Below, piece by piece: positions 14,016 through 28,076 of a stretch of DNA of 64,000 nucleotides (within the stretch, counting starts at the first letter, position 1; the number at the start of each line of letters is the position of its first letter). This DNA is from Latrodectus hesperus (Eukaryota > Arthropoda > Arachnida > Araneae > Theridiidae), in NCBI GenBank assembly GCA_037975125.1, contig CM075854.1, positions 69,277,261-69,341,260 of the forward strand, written 5' to 3'. The notes below the pieces were generated by a model that was given only the letters and a program-made list of their open reading frames with translations, was not told where the DNA came from and did not search any database. The position numbers were made by a program, and so were the translations under genes.

Positions 14016-14420
14016 TTGGACAAAACTCTTTCATTTACACAGAAATTAATTTTGGTACAGAATTCAGAATGTTCAACAGAAAGAAGCCAGACATTACGAA
14101 AACCACCTGATGCATTGGATAAAGGAACTTTGATAGAACAGCGTTTAAATCATCATTTTTATTTTCACTCAACTAAATTGCTTATTAACCTGACCCTTAG
14201 AGAAACTCTTAAACTAAGCATGATTCGAAGCGCAAGGAATAAGAGATGGAAGATTCTGGGGGAGGAGAGAACTGTTCCCAGTTTTCCAAGAAAAACTGCG
14301 GTAATACTATTTAGAGGACTGACTGGACATAACGGCTTGCAGGACCATCTCTATAGAATTAGAGTTTTGGATTCCCCTAACTGTATTTTGAGTCACGCTA
14401 GTCAATCAATGATTTTTTAA
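14016..14420 (+). pseudogene. C-terminal fragment of a LINE polyprotein
   Basis: The last half of this 134-codon frame contains TGHNGLQDHLYRIRVLDSPN (residues about 103-122). It matches the conserved C-terminal region after RNase H in arthropod RNase H-bearing LINE proteins, where a TGH...LHRI...SP-C pattern precedes a cysteine/histidine cluster. The intact LINE at 43.7-47.7 kb has the same arrangement (TGHGPFPSYLHRIG). Here the cysteine cluster is lost after NCILSH. RT and RNase H domains are absent and the first half is not recognisable. It is a short, dead 3' fragment of a different LINE family. The assignment rests on motif memory. Confidence 0.55.
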
Positions 14421-15052
14421 CACTCAAATTATTGTACTGTACTTTCTAAATACGAGGACATTGTCAAAAAGTATTGGAGAGCAAGGTGAACTAATGACTG
14501 AAGCGCTATTGTTTCGCATTTCTAAAATAAATAATAAATACTCCATAATAAGAAATTATACTGAATCAAAAAAAATACATTGGATTTATTAAATTTTATA
14601 TACATGTTGATTTATAAAAGCAATTGTCGGGAATTTATTTTACATTTATTTTAACCTTATTATATGCTGAAAATGTAACTCAGTTTCATTGAATTCTACG
14701 TGTTTTTTTCAAGTAATGATGAGTTAGGGGATTTTTTTTTCTTAATTGTGAAGACAATATTCAAAGAAATTCTGATAATACTTATATATACATTCTGAAC
14801 TTAGTGACCATTCTATACCATATTATAAAATGCTATTAATGTTCATATGTTTTTGCTTAATGTTTATATGTACGATCTTTTAAAAATGAAGATCAACAAA
14901 TATTGATGAGCTCAGTTTAATCTTCTTAATAAAAATATCACCCTTGTTCTTAAAACAAAGCAATCACCATTAACTTTAAGCAAAAACTCTAAAATGTGTA
15001 ATGATTTGTTTTTTTTTTTCTCGCTTAATGGTCATCTTTTGCATACCAAAGC
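14421..15052. other. AT-rich spacer
   Basis: AT-rich DNA with homopolymer T runs near 14700-14740 and 15009-15019. I see no gene. Confidence 0.55.
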
Positions 15053-15054
15053 TA

Positions 15055-16366
15055 CACGGCTGGCCACCTAAATTGCAACACCAAGAAAGACAAGAGATAT
15101 CACAACAAAATTTATTTTGTATATAACACGTTAACCAAGTATCAAATGATTAAGTTTATAGGCTTCAGTGAAGTGTAGTTCCTGCCGAAATTAGTAGCCA
15201 GAGTAGCCGCCATCACCGCTACCACACGCCTCGTTATTGATTCAAAGAGACTTTGAATGTGTTCTTGGGATACAATAGACCAAGCAGTTCCCACGCGTTG
15301 TTAAAGTTGATCTGGTGTAAAAGCTGGGGATGTAATCTGGGTCAATCGTTGAGCAACCGTAGACCACATGTTTTCCATCGGAGAAAGATCCGGAGAGCAA
15401 GCCAGCCGGGGAGGCAATTCAATCTGGAGATTGACGAAGAACCCTTGAACAATGCGTGCCACGTGTGGTAACGCATTATCCTGTTGAAATATGGCTGTGG
15501 ACAATCCCTGAAGGTAAGGAAGGACGACTGGCTCCAACACCTCGGAGATGTAGCGCTGACTGTTTAAAGTACCGACATGCGTACTAGAGGAGTCCGAGAG
15601 TGATATCTAATACCACCCCATACCATAATACCTGGTGCAAGACCAGTGTGGTGGTGCATAACGTAGCTGTTTAGCATCCTCTCGCCATAGTGTCTCCAGA
15701 CTCAAATGTGAACATCGTGTTGTTGCAGACAGAAGCGTGAGTCAACAGTAAAGACAATTTCATTACCTTCTGCCGTCCACATTTTTCTTTCATCGTACCA
15801 CTAGTTGCTGATGAGATGTCTGTGGTTCTGCGTCAAGGGTAGAGGAAGCAATGAACGTCTTGCGGGCTGACCACTCTGCTGTAAATGGCGTCGAATGGTA
15901 CGCGCAGACACTGGATGATGCGTTAAAGACTGAATATACTGTGCTATGGTTTGTGATGTGGCTGAGTGATCCATCACTGCCATGCACACAATTTTTGCAA
16001 CTGAACATGTCGGTCCGTCGTACCCTCCTGCATCCAACGATCCGCAGTAGAGTTGTTTGGTTTCGTCCAACATGACTACAGATCGTTTAACTGATCGTTT
16101 TTTTATTTTTTATTTTTATTAATATATTATATTTATTTAATTATTATTTTGAAAAATCCACAAGAAAAACACAATTTTCGAACTTAAAATCGTCGAAATC
16201 TCCAAGCCTTAAACAGTGCTTTGAAGTAGCGCTACAGACACGCGTGATGTGTATTTGCGCTAAAGTTCTAACCATTTGCATATCTCACCTTCGCTAATGC
16301 ATGTTAAAAATTTCATGTTATTTGCATGCTTATTTCAGGGTGTTGCATTTACTCTGGTCAGCAGTG
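15055..16366 (-). mobile_element. Tc1-family DNA transposon, inactive, full length (1,312 bp)
   Basis: The element is bounded by inverted repeats at 15055-15082 and 16339-16366. They match at 21 of 28 positions and share CAC-GCTG-CCA and an inner TGCAACACC. It is flanked by TA at 15053-15054 and 16367-16368, the target duplication expected for Tc1/mariner elements. Length is normal for Tc1. The transposase lies on the minus strand and is broken. The part between about 16080 and 16200, which should hold the N-terminal DNA-binding domain, is replaced by AT-rich sequence, so an insertion or deletion there adds to the inactivation. Confidence 0.9.
15301..16073 (-). pseudogene. Tc1-like transposase, broken
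   Basis: Minus-strand pieces in more than one frame give, in order: a helix-turn-helix region (SARTIRRHLQQSGQPARR, coded near 15860-15915); MWTAEWNE followed by the first catalytic aspartate in FTDESRF (about 15745-15790); GIMVWGGI; VLEPVVLPYLQGL; IFQQDNALPHVAR with the second catalytic aspartate (about 15460-15500); and SPDLSPMENMW with the catalytic glutamate (about 15360-15400). This is the DD34E order of Tc1 transposases, which cut and paste DNA at TA sites. At least two stops or frameshifts interrupt it, and the paired N-terminal domain is missing, so no active protein can be made. The family is common in spider genomes (from memory). Confidence 0.85.
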
Positions 16367-16453
16367 TAATTAGATTAGGACTTACAGTTTATAAAAAGGT
16401 TTCCATACCACAACATCCAGACCAAAGTAGGAAACGAATATAAAAACTGTTTA

Positions 16454-16784
16454 GGACCGCGGCGGCTTGGTTAGTTTGGGTGTTGCTGTCATTATATCGG
16501 ATGGTAGTGAGTTCAAATCCACCAAATGGAGCTCGATACTTTCCAATCTTCCACAGGTTCTGATTTAACCGAAAATCCATCATGTTCATGAGAGACAACT
16601 GGAACGTTAAATATATTGTGAATGCAATGTCCTCCAAGTGAAATGATATTTCTGAGGTTTACAGACTGGGGATTTTCTGCGTAGTTACTACTTTTAAATT
16701 ACGCAGAGACTGCCACCCAGCTGCTTCCACCTAACTGATAGAGCCTACCTCTGGGCTAGATACAAGGAAGTATGCTGATGCAAT
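16454..16784 (+). mobile_element. tRNA-derived SINE, family 1, copy 1
   Basis: The head starts GGACCGCGGCGGC. It has an A-box-like GGCTTGGTTAGTTTGGG (16464-16480) and a B box GAGTTCAAATCC (16509-16520), 28 bp apart. The body contains AATGTCCTCCAAGTGAAATG (about 16626-16645), shared with copies at 43379-43673 and 51595-51911. The 3' end has the hairpin AGCC...GGCT (16742-16757) and then TATGCTGATGCAATA. This tail also matches the 3' end of the LINE at 43687. I could not find a clear target duplication. Confidence 0.75.
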
Positions 16785-18650
<1,866 letters not shown>

Positions 18651-20210
18651 TAAATATAAATAACGAGGAAATGTCAAATGTATAGCTGTTTTTGTGCTTA
18701 GTGGATTGTTAATTCTATACTTTACTTATATTTGTATATTTAATCTTACATTTTATATTATAATCCTAATTGTGTGTGTGCTTTTAAAGGCAATCGCGCG
18801 CGTGCGCGCGAGAAAGTGTGATCCTACATTAGCTATAATCAATGCTCAAATACTCCTCATTATAATTGCGATACAGAATTTAATATTAAGTTTATGACAT
18901 AAGCATACTATTTTCAAAAATATCGTGTAATAGTTACGCCAAAAAGTAGAAATATTTGTGCTAAAGGTAATATTCCTAACCATTATGGTTAATTTCTCGA
19001 ATTACAATAATATATCCTAAAGGTATTGTGTTTTTCTATGCACTTAACATTAAAATTAAATATTTAATATTAATATCCTAAATTGTTTGTTATTTAAATC
19101 TAACGTAAACTCTTTGAAAGTTATAAAGCGTATTAAAATTACAATGAATTAAGTTTTGAAGAAGTATTACACTTATACATATTTTCATGAATGAAATCAA
19201 AACAAATGCAATGATGATATTCTAATTGTTACATTTATTAAAAATCAAACTTAATAATATTAAAACTTAATATTTAAAAATCAGTCTTAATAAATTTAAT
19301 ATTTGATATTAATCATGTATTTTCTATAAATAGTTTGACTTAGATGAAATGAACCAACCAAACAATTTTTATTGAGAAAAAACCCATATTTAATAAGGAA
19401 AAAACTCTTTGAGCAAATTGTTAAATAGTTCACCAATAGTGGCTTTTTTAATTCGGCTTTGAATTTTTAAAATGTACTAAAACGTTTCCTTATTTTAGTT
19501 TTTAAATACTGTGGATGAAAAAAAGTTTCATTAACATAGAATTTTATAAAACAGGTATAATAATATATTATTATGTTTTTAATTTTTGTTTCATTTGTTT
19601 TATTTACGAAATTGTTTATATTACTAAATTTTCTTTGCATTATTTTCTGATCTTTTAAGTTACTTTTACTATTGATTTTAAAAACAACGTGTTTTATATT
19701 TAAAAAAATTAAATAGTTGTATATAGCTGCACGACATGTAAATTGACCCTAACTGCATTAAAGTGTAGTTATATTGTAATGTATATAAAAATATAATAAA
19801 AAAAATAGTTTCACTTAAACCACTTGACTGATTTTATGTGTGAAGTAAATGTATAGAAATAATTTTCCTTTATTAAAGTATATCATTTCTCTCTTTGTGT
19901 TTCGTTTAAATAAATCTTAAGGGCAAAAATAATATTGTTCTTTAGTAAGTTTTAGTCTCTTATCTTTATATAATTATAACTTAATCAAATTTTATTCTAT
20001 ATAAATATTTAGTGTTTGTTTGTTCTCAGATTTTAATGATTAAAGCAGATACAATATATGGTTTAGTATAAAATGTGTAGAATTTGTCATGATTAATTTG
20101 TTGTTTTTCTTTTGTGTTGTCAATTTTTTAAAAGAATTGTTATAAGTAATGAAAGGATAATTATTTAATTATGAGGAGTTTCTTCGTAAGTTACTAATTA
20201 ACTGCAAGCT
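18651..20210. other. AT-rich spacer with a short (CG)n tract
   Basis: AT-rich DNA. The one exception is an alternating purine-pyrimidine tract, CGCGCGCGTGCGCGCG, at 18795-18810. I see no gene. Confidence 0.6.
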
Positions 20211-20345
20211 GGCAGCTGAGTGGTTAGCCCACGAGGTGCTCAAACCGAAATGCTAGTCGTTCGTGATGTACTTTAAACTGTTGGTCTAATTAGGCCTTGA
20301 GTCTAAAAAGTGACCGATAAGTAGTACATAAGCAAAACCTTGTAA
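20211..20345 (+). repeat. tRNA-derived SINE remnant
   Basis: GGCAGCTGAGTGGTTAGCCC (20211-20230) looks like the start of a tRNA with an A box. About 30 bp later a decayed B box, GTCGTTCGTGATG, is seen. The body has no match I can place elsewhere in the window. It is likely an old SINE head and not a functional tRNA. Confidence 0.4.
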
Positions 20346-21261
20346 ATAGTACTCTTGAAGCATTTCTACTTTTACTGTAATTTCCCATGAAAAATTTACT
20401 TTCAAACCTTAAAAAATGCTTTTTGTCTCTCTTATGTATGCATCAAATAAACGTAAGCTGAGGATTTAAAAATGCATCTACACTAAATAATAGTTAAAAC
20501 GATTTAAGATTTTAAAGCTGTTTATAGAAAAAAATATAAATTATTTGGAATTATTTTCATTTCATGTCAAGAAGTTTATATTCAAGGTTATATCTTAGAA
20601 AATTTATAATAATTTTAGTTCAAAATATGCCCTATATATGTTGAATGCCTAAAATGCATACAAATGTCTTTTATGCCTTGATTTTGGCATTCATGAAGAA
20701 AAGAGGAAATCCAAACTGTCTCTTTGATTTAAGTGTTTGTTTTCATTTTACAATCAGCTTTAATCATATTTGTTGGTACTTAAATTTTGTATGTTTTACT
20801 TTACATTGTTATTAGTTACGTGTTATTCAAAAATATCATGAAATGTTATTTTTGTGAAATTACTTTAAATTCTTTGTTCTTGATATTTTTCACTTGATAG
20901 TGATACTAAGAAAATCAATTACTAAGTTTAAATTAAAATTAAGTAACTTTAAGTACAACTTAATTTATGCGATTTTTTACTTTTCCTGATAGCCTTCTAT
21001 TTTCTTGCCCAACAAAGTGCTTAACAAGCACCAGAACGCCACAGCCAGCAAAATTTCTATATCCTCTTGATACATTAAACTACTGTGTAATATATTTTCA
21101 GTACCAAACGGTTTATTCAGAAACTACTAAACGTCAACTTTCAAAAAAATAGTGAGGACATTAAAAATTAACTAATTTAAATTTTTAATAATATTGCTTT
21201 CCAGTAAAATGTTTTTCTATTTTGTAATTTATAATTGTTTCATTACTTTAATTGGAACACA

Positions 21262-21312
<51 letters not shown>

Positions 21313-24300
21313 GATCATAGTTCACTTGTTTGGAGAATAAAAAGAGGTGACAACAGAAATTTAAGCTACGCAAAATTTCTGTTTGTGCTTTATTTTCGGC
21401 ACTAAAATTTCATACCACAAATCAGTTGCAATCATGTTAATAATCTAGTCCTTTTATGCTCTTTTAAATATATATATATAAAATAATAAAATACATCAAA
21501 TGCACGGAACGATATTAAATTAATGTTAATGCATTTTGGACAGAAAAAATCTTTAAAATGTTGTTTTGATAAACATAGAGATCAACTAAGTTGAAAGATT
21601 ACTACAAAATATAATTTTAGGAATTTATATACAATACTCTTTTTAAGGATTATAACCATAGTTTAAATTTAATTATTCCTTAAAGATGCTATGCTTAAAA
21701 ACAATAAGATTCCGATTGAATGTACCAGGGTCAAAAAATTATTGCAAGTATTTTATGTTTTGACTTGCCTGTTTCACTGTATTATACCTATAAAATTTTG
21801 AGTTATTTATTTCATTTATACATGTCAAAAATTAAGACCATGATTCATCCACTTACTTCGGCATGATTCAGTCTCTTTTTCATAAGATTTTATGATCACA
21901 AAATTTCTAATAGTTTCTTAGCTTTATAATTGTTTGATATGATGTCACATAATTGAAATATTGCTGGTTAATTTTAATATACCTGAATATTGAATTTTAA
22001 TTTAAAATAAAATTTAATTTATTGTAATGGTTTTTAGAATGAGTATTATCTCTGAACAAATTACATAAGAAAATTCCATATTAAATTTCAATAATGCAAA
22101 ACTGATTAATAGGTTAAGTAAAATATTTTTAAAAACTAATTTCTAGTAAATTTATTAATTCAGCTTTGTTAAAATTGTCAGAGTATAAAAGTTTATCCAA
22201 TAAAGATTTAAAACACTCAGTATAGAAAAAACTTGTATAGTCTTTAGAATTAATAATTTCTTAATTCTAAGTATTTTTAAGAACAATTTACATGAAGTAT
22301 ATTATTTATAAATTTTCGCTTATAAATCCTACATCATATAAAAAGCAGTAAATATATTTTTAGAAAAATATTATCTGCCATTTATTTATATAAATTAAGT
22401 TTTCATGCTTTTAAAAGATCAAAATTTTTATTGTGATTGCTAACTAATCATTGTTAAAACTTTGTGAGAGAAGATATTTGCCAAAATCATTTCTTTAAAA
22501 ACCTTAATTTGCCTAGATATTGAAAAAAATCTTTTTGATGACTAAATGGTGCATAGTAAGCTTTTTCATCTTTCGCAATTTTTCCTACTTTATTTTGGTT
22601 ATTCGCTTTTTCTTATGAATTCATAAGTATTTATCGCTATATAAGTTATTTTATATTGAATAATTAATAAAGAATTAAATAATTTATCTGACATTTATAT
22701 AGGCATTTTATAACAAATAAAGGGACCACAAGGAAAAAGCGTATCAATAAATTAGCATTTAAACTAAAGGGAACTTGATGCATATGAATGCTGTTTAAGC
22801 AGTGGTTCCAAACTTTAATCTGTTTCAAGGAAATCAAAAATTTAAAATTGTAAGAAAACTATTACTTTCTTTTGAATAAAATCAGCAATAATAGGTAAGA
22901 GGAAACACAATAATATTTTGCTGTTTCTATAACAGACTGCATTTTAATGTTTAATGTTGTAGCTCATATTAAAATGCACAAAAAGTTGCTAAAACCATTA
23001 TGAGCCTTGAAGTTACATATCTGATCAATTATTCGTTTGTGTGTATATTGAGACTATGAAGAATTACAGCAAAAAGCATAGACCTTCAATTATTTGTTTG
23101 TTACTCTGAATCGAGCTTTTATTTTAAGATTTTTCTTGTCCGTACAAACTATTTCCTCAAAAAAAAGTTAGTTTATTATGATTTAAGGGATAAAAAAAAT
23201 TTTCTTTAAAAGTCGACCATTCTCTTACATCAAGTTTCTAGACATTATATTCTTGTTTATTATTATTATTATTATTTTTTTGAAAGTCAGTCATTTCATT
23301 AAATATTAAAAATTTTCTATATATTTACCATGCATTCCAATATTATAAAAATATCTATATTTTCCTAAATGCATAAATAAGATCTATTTTGAAAATGATC
23401 AGAAAAACAAGAGTCACATAATAATTGTTTTCCTCAATTTGGAGAACTTACTTATTTAATTGTTAATGAAATGCGCTTATAGTTACTGTTAATTAGAAAA
23501 TAATTCTTCTTCTCTTTTATTATATTTTTCACTTAATTACCTCTTATATGAAAATTATGAAAAATATTCATTATAAGTTTATTTGCTATAAAATTTGAAT
23601 TAGTTAATTTATTTCTACATTTAAATATCTGCAAAAAATAATCCTGTTAATCGACATGATCATAAAGTTCTTCATAAGTTTAATTTCCTATTCTTAACGT
23701 CTTACCCTTAAAAGAGAAGCTCTATAGTTTATTTCATAAGCTTTCGTTTATCAAGCTATATATTTTTAAATATATTAACCCACTAATATTATTTATATAA
23801 TGAAATCCTTTTTGGTTATGAAATCTTGTGTGTGTAATGAATGTGGTAATGGGAAAAATTGATAAATTCAGCTTAATATTTATATAAAGTAATGGATACT
23901 ACCCTCAGAATATCTTATTAAAATCACCTTTTAGTTTCAATCGACATCAGTTTCTTAAAGAACAAATTATTTCCTAGAATATAATTTGAATAATTTGTTT
24001 GATGTCTATATTGCGTGCATCTTTTTACTGTACAAAACGAGTAAATTTTCTTTTGTCGAAGAACTATTAAAGAAAATCCTTGCAAAAATATTTCAGTAAT
24101 ATTGAAAATATCTTTTGATTGATTTCATTAGATACTTAAAAATATTTCTTTTTTTACTTTTTTTGTATTTAGCATTTTCAAATATTAATCCTATTTTAAT
24201 TATATGTGAGTTTCTTGATAATTGAAATATATCAGCTTATGTGAACTCCCACTAACTTTTGTCAGCACTAATTGCTCTTTCATGAAATATCAAGCATTGT

Positions 24301-24554
24301 TTTCTGTATTTATGATATACGTTAAATTATTTTTGTGTGATTTACACACATGTGCATGCGTACTTTAAAAAAAATCAATGCTGTATTTGACTAAATCTCA
24401 GATATAATAAAGATGCTGCCCACCATTAAAGCTACCCGTATTAAATTTATATTTTTGGCAATGCGTTCCCTAGAAAAGTTTATATTTCTGTTAAAACTAT
24501 AGTTTCAATTTGTGTATATACAAGAAATATTCACTGAATATTTGTATGTATCAT
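20346..24554. other. AT-rich spacer with (TA)n
   Basis: More than 4 kb of AT-rich DNA with a (TA)n tract at 21265-21310 and a short perfect 10-bp stem at about 22242-22270. Reading frames are short and uninformative. I see no gene. Confidence 0.55.
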
Positions 24555-25073
24555 TGTTAATGTGCCATTGCAATGCGCAAGATATAATGTTGATGCCATT
24601 TGACGCTCATACATATCAAATATCAATTTCGTTTGGTAGAAATATGGGATCGGTTAAATCAGTTAATCGCTAAAAATAACCTTCTTCATTAAACAGTCAT
24701 CGGTAATATGGTAACTCTATTAAGCAATCATCGGTAATTTTAATTCAATTACGCAGTATGGAAACAATAGATACAGTTTTCATTTTAGTTATATAAAAGA
24801 GCTTAATGATGTTGAGAGCAGGCAGAGCGGGATCTCCATGGCAGAACTGTTACGATGAACTAAAGAAATAAGGCAGGAACGCTTAAAAAGAGCATGTGCT
24901 TCGCATAACGCCATTTTAACTGTAACTTTAATTCTGTAATAGTTATTATGTAACTGCAGTAATTATTATTTCAAATGAATCTGCTTATGTGTTAGCTTTG
25001 TTTCGATTTACTGACGTATTTACAGTTTTTCGCGTGTGAGACTAGTAGTTGATTAAAGTAGCACCTGGAGACA
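24555..25073 (+). repeat. Possible solo LTR
   Basis: A 519-bp block of higher complexity starts TGTTAATG and ends GGAGACA, that is TGT...ACA. It is flanked by TCAT and TCAG, a 3-of-4 match that could be a decayed 4-bp target duplication. Inside are a TATA box (24790-24798), a GC-richer segment just downstream (GAGCAGGCAGAGCGGGATC), and a direct repeat containing CATCGGTAAT at about 24702 and 24731. This layout fits a solo LTR of a Gypsy-type element. No internal retrovirus-like coding region is nearby. A host promoter is the alternative. Confidence 0.35.
24790..24798 (+). promoter_or_regulatory. TATA box inside the possible LTR
   Basis: TATATAAAA followed by GAGC. It is the best TATA motif in this segment and lies roughly midway in the candidate LTR, where the U3/R boundary would be expected. 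Confidence 0.35.
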
Positions 25074-26986
25074 TCAGATTATCTTCCAAATAAATTTTGA
25101 AATTTCTGTGTATTTAAATAGTATAAAAAATCGAGTTTATTTTCACTAACACAAGTGAAATAATAAACTGGTAAAAATCTAATAAATTATTAACTTGATA
25201 AAAGTTATAGGTTTACAAGTATCAAATGATTATTCTGTACAATAAATTTAAAATTATTAAATACAGTAAACTCCTGACTGTCCTCTAATAATTTATCCAT
25301 TTTTGCTTGTTATCCATTATTATTATTCTTAAATGCCTAATAAAAAAGCTATATTTCTATGCAAAGAATCATAAATTTTATATGATTGAATGATTTTCTG
25401 AGGAGGCAATCAATAAATTTTCTAGAATAATTATGTTAATAATAAGCTCAAGTAATAATTATTTTTATGTAAGATAATGCGTGTATAAATTGTTTAAACC
25501 ATATTTACTCTGATATGATTAATTTTAAATAATTAGGTGGACTATTTTATAAATAAAAAAACTAACTTATTTATATCGAGATAGCATTGCCACTCAGCTG
25601 TGCGGATAATTGGGATTTTTTGTATGTATTTTAACATAAAATGTACCGTTAAAAAGCTAAATTACATTAAAAAAGTGCATTTTTTGCTCTCTACATTATG
25701 ACAATATTCTTCGATTACCATCTATTTGTGATTTTTCAGCATTTCAGGATGAATTTGATGGGGGGGGGGGAAGTTGAAAAATAAAAAGTTTGATGATCGA
25801 TGGGAAAAATATTTTTTCCATTTCAAAACTCAAAGTTAACAGGCTCAATTTGTTAAAAGATAGTTAATTAATTTCAAGAACTGTGAACTCAGTCTTATAA
25901 ACCATCATGATATAAAACATCAAGGGAATTGCTACATCGAGGTAATATATTTCAAGTTACCTATTTTTAAATCGCATTTGAAAGCTTACCAAACAATATT
26001 TGGATTTTCATTTTAACAACCATCTACTAATGGCAAAACAAAATATAAACTGTTGTCATGTTGATTGCCAGGAAACTGAAATTATTTTCGATTGGTAAAT
26101 TAGAGGAAAAAGTTTTGGAAGCAGTTATAAATGACGCTTTGCCCGATAAAAGCTTTATATACATTATTTACCAATATTTTCATACCAAGTTACTGTATGT
26201 TGTCCCATTGCCAGAAAGAAAAGGTACCTTTAAATATATATGTACCTTTTTAAGTACCTTTTCTGACCAAAGTTATTTTAAGTACATTTGTGAGATAAAA
26301 TTAATCAATTGAAAGCATATTCTGGACTCTTAATGAAAATACAGACTTAACAAATAGCATCCGACACGTAACAACTGGCGATATCGATTCCTCATGTGGA
26401 TGATTTATTCCAAGTGATAGAAGAAATGATAATCTTATTTAATCAGAAGGATTATTAAACAATAAAATGGGTCTTTTAAATTTAAAAGTCCCAGCTAAAG
26501 GCAAAAAATTTTCTCTGGTTATGTTGAAAAATAATTAACTGAAGAAGACATTAAATTTCAATAATCTTTTTCGAAATGAGCAGGTGCCTTGTTAAGTGAA
26601 AAAAGAATTTATAAAAACTGTTTGTGGATAAAATAAATTGCAGAGGCATTAAAAGAGATATAATATACTTTTATTTTAAAATCAACAAAATTGGTGTGTT
26701 AGAATATTATATAGGAATCGTATATGAAAGTAATTATAAAGATAATAATTTGCTTTTGCTTGCCTAAGCAAAATGTCTTCTGAAATAGATAGATTCGCTA
26801 TTTAGCATGTCCAATCAATGCTATAAATGTCATGGAAAACGTTTTAAAAGATTTTTCAAGTTACGAATGGAAGAAAATATACTTGCGAATATGAAGCACG
26901 AATGCGTTTGCCTGAATGAAGACTGATCGTGTTAGGATTGTGTTTTGAAAGAAAAAAATTACTTAAAAAAAAAACAGTCGATGATT
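25074..26986. other. AT-rich spacer
   Basis: AT-rich DNA with an 11-base G run at 25760-25770 and repeated GTACCTTT units around an AAGGTACCTT palindrome near 26222-26270. A plus-strand frame at 26058-26312 (84 codons) has no domain I recognise. Confidence 0.5.
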
Positions 26987-28049
26987 ATGGACGTGTCTTT
27001 GAAGCTCGTTTGATGTTGTTTAATTTATGACTTCAAAGGGGATTTATTAGCTGCTGCATCAAGTCGTCTAATATATTGAGCGCTTGGGGATAGTGCTGTG
27101 AATGAACGTACGGCAAGGCATTGTTTTCACAAATTCAGATTGGGAGATTTTTTTCGTCTGTGATAAAACTCGTAGTAGACGACCACAGGCCTTTGATGAC
27201 AAAGTTCTACAGATGGCAATTGAGGAGGACAGTAGTCCAATGAGTGGAGAACTTGCCAGACAATTAAACGTTTTCCATGAAACTGTTAGACTTCATCTGC
27301 ACCGCTTAGGTAAGATGTATAATCTGAGCAAGTGGGTTCCTCACACGCTGTTGAAAGACCATAAGCAACAACAAGTAGTATCCTGTTTATCATTGCTTTC
27401 TCACCACCATAGCGTATCCATATTCAATCGAGTGCTGACCAACGATGAAAATTGGGACCAGTATGACACTCCTAAGAGTTCTAAGCATTAGTTGTCACAT
27501 CAGGATACTGCCCCGCACAGCGCAAGGCCACTTATGCACTCAAGCAAGAATATGCTTTGTGTCTGGTGGACTAGTCTTCAAGTGGTTCACTATGAGCTGA
27601 TAACATAAGTCAAATGATCAATGCGGACTTGTACTCGCAGCAGTTGAAACGTATTAAACAGGCATTGCAACAGAAGAAGCCAGTATTGGTTAATAGCACT
27701 GTTCTTGGCCGATAACGCGATGACACATGTCAAGCGGGTGACCAGGAATATAATACAGTGACATGGTTAGCAGACTTTGTGCCATCCTCCTTACTCATAT
27801 GACCCTGCACCATCTGAATATCACCTTTTCCATTCTCTGGATAATCATCTTCGAGGAAAATCCTTCATTAATGAAGCAGACTTGCGCCAAGCACTCACGG
27901 ACTTCTTTGCATCCAAAACCTCCAAGTTTTATCGCAAGTTGATTGCCCAATCGTAGACACGTTGGCAGAAGGTGAATAGCGATGGTGATTATTTCGAGGA
28001 CTACCAACAGGCTACACTTTCTGTAGTTCATGCTCTTTTAGGTCATTAA
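26987..28049 (+). pseudogene. mariner-family transposase, full length, broken (copy 1)
   Basis: Pieces in several frames follow the mariner order. The start is at ATG 26987 (MDVSLK), aligned with the same start in the copy at 33.1-33.9 kb. Next come AVNERTARHCFHKFRLGDF of the N-terminal helix-turn-helix and, after a frameshift, the second helix-turn-helix region with ETVRLHLHRLGKMYNLSKWV. TNDENW holds the first catalytic aspartate (about 27437). FLADNA (in another frame, about 27705-27722) holds the second, and YDPAPSEYHLF holds the third (about 27797-27830). The C-terminus DGDYFEDYQQ ends at the stop near 28047. This is the DD34D pattern of mariner transposases, which excise and reinsert DNA at TA. 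Several frameshifts and stops make it inactive. Confidence 0.85.
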
Positions 28050-28076
28050 AAACGGTAAGAACTTTCTTGCTTAACA
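28050..28076 (+). repeat. 3' flank of mariner copy 1 shared with copy 2
   Basis: After the stop codon, AAACGG-AA-AACTTTCTTG matches the region just outside the coding part of the copy at 33.1 kb. This probably includes the degraded terminal repeat. The matching 5' terminal repeat was not identified for this copy. Confidence 0.45.

Noticed and set aside
26058..26312. 84-codon plus-strand frame
   Set aside because: No recognisable domain, AT-rich codons, and no splice or promoter support.
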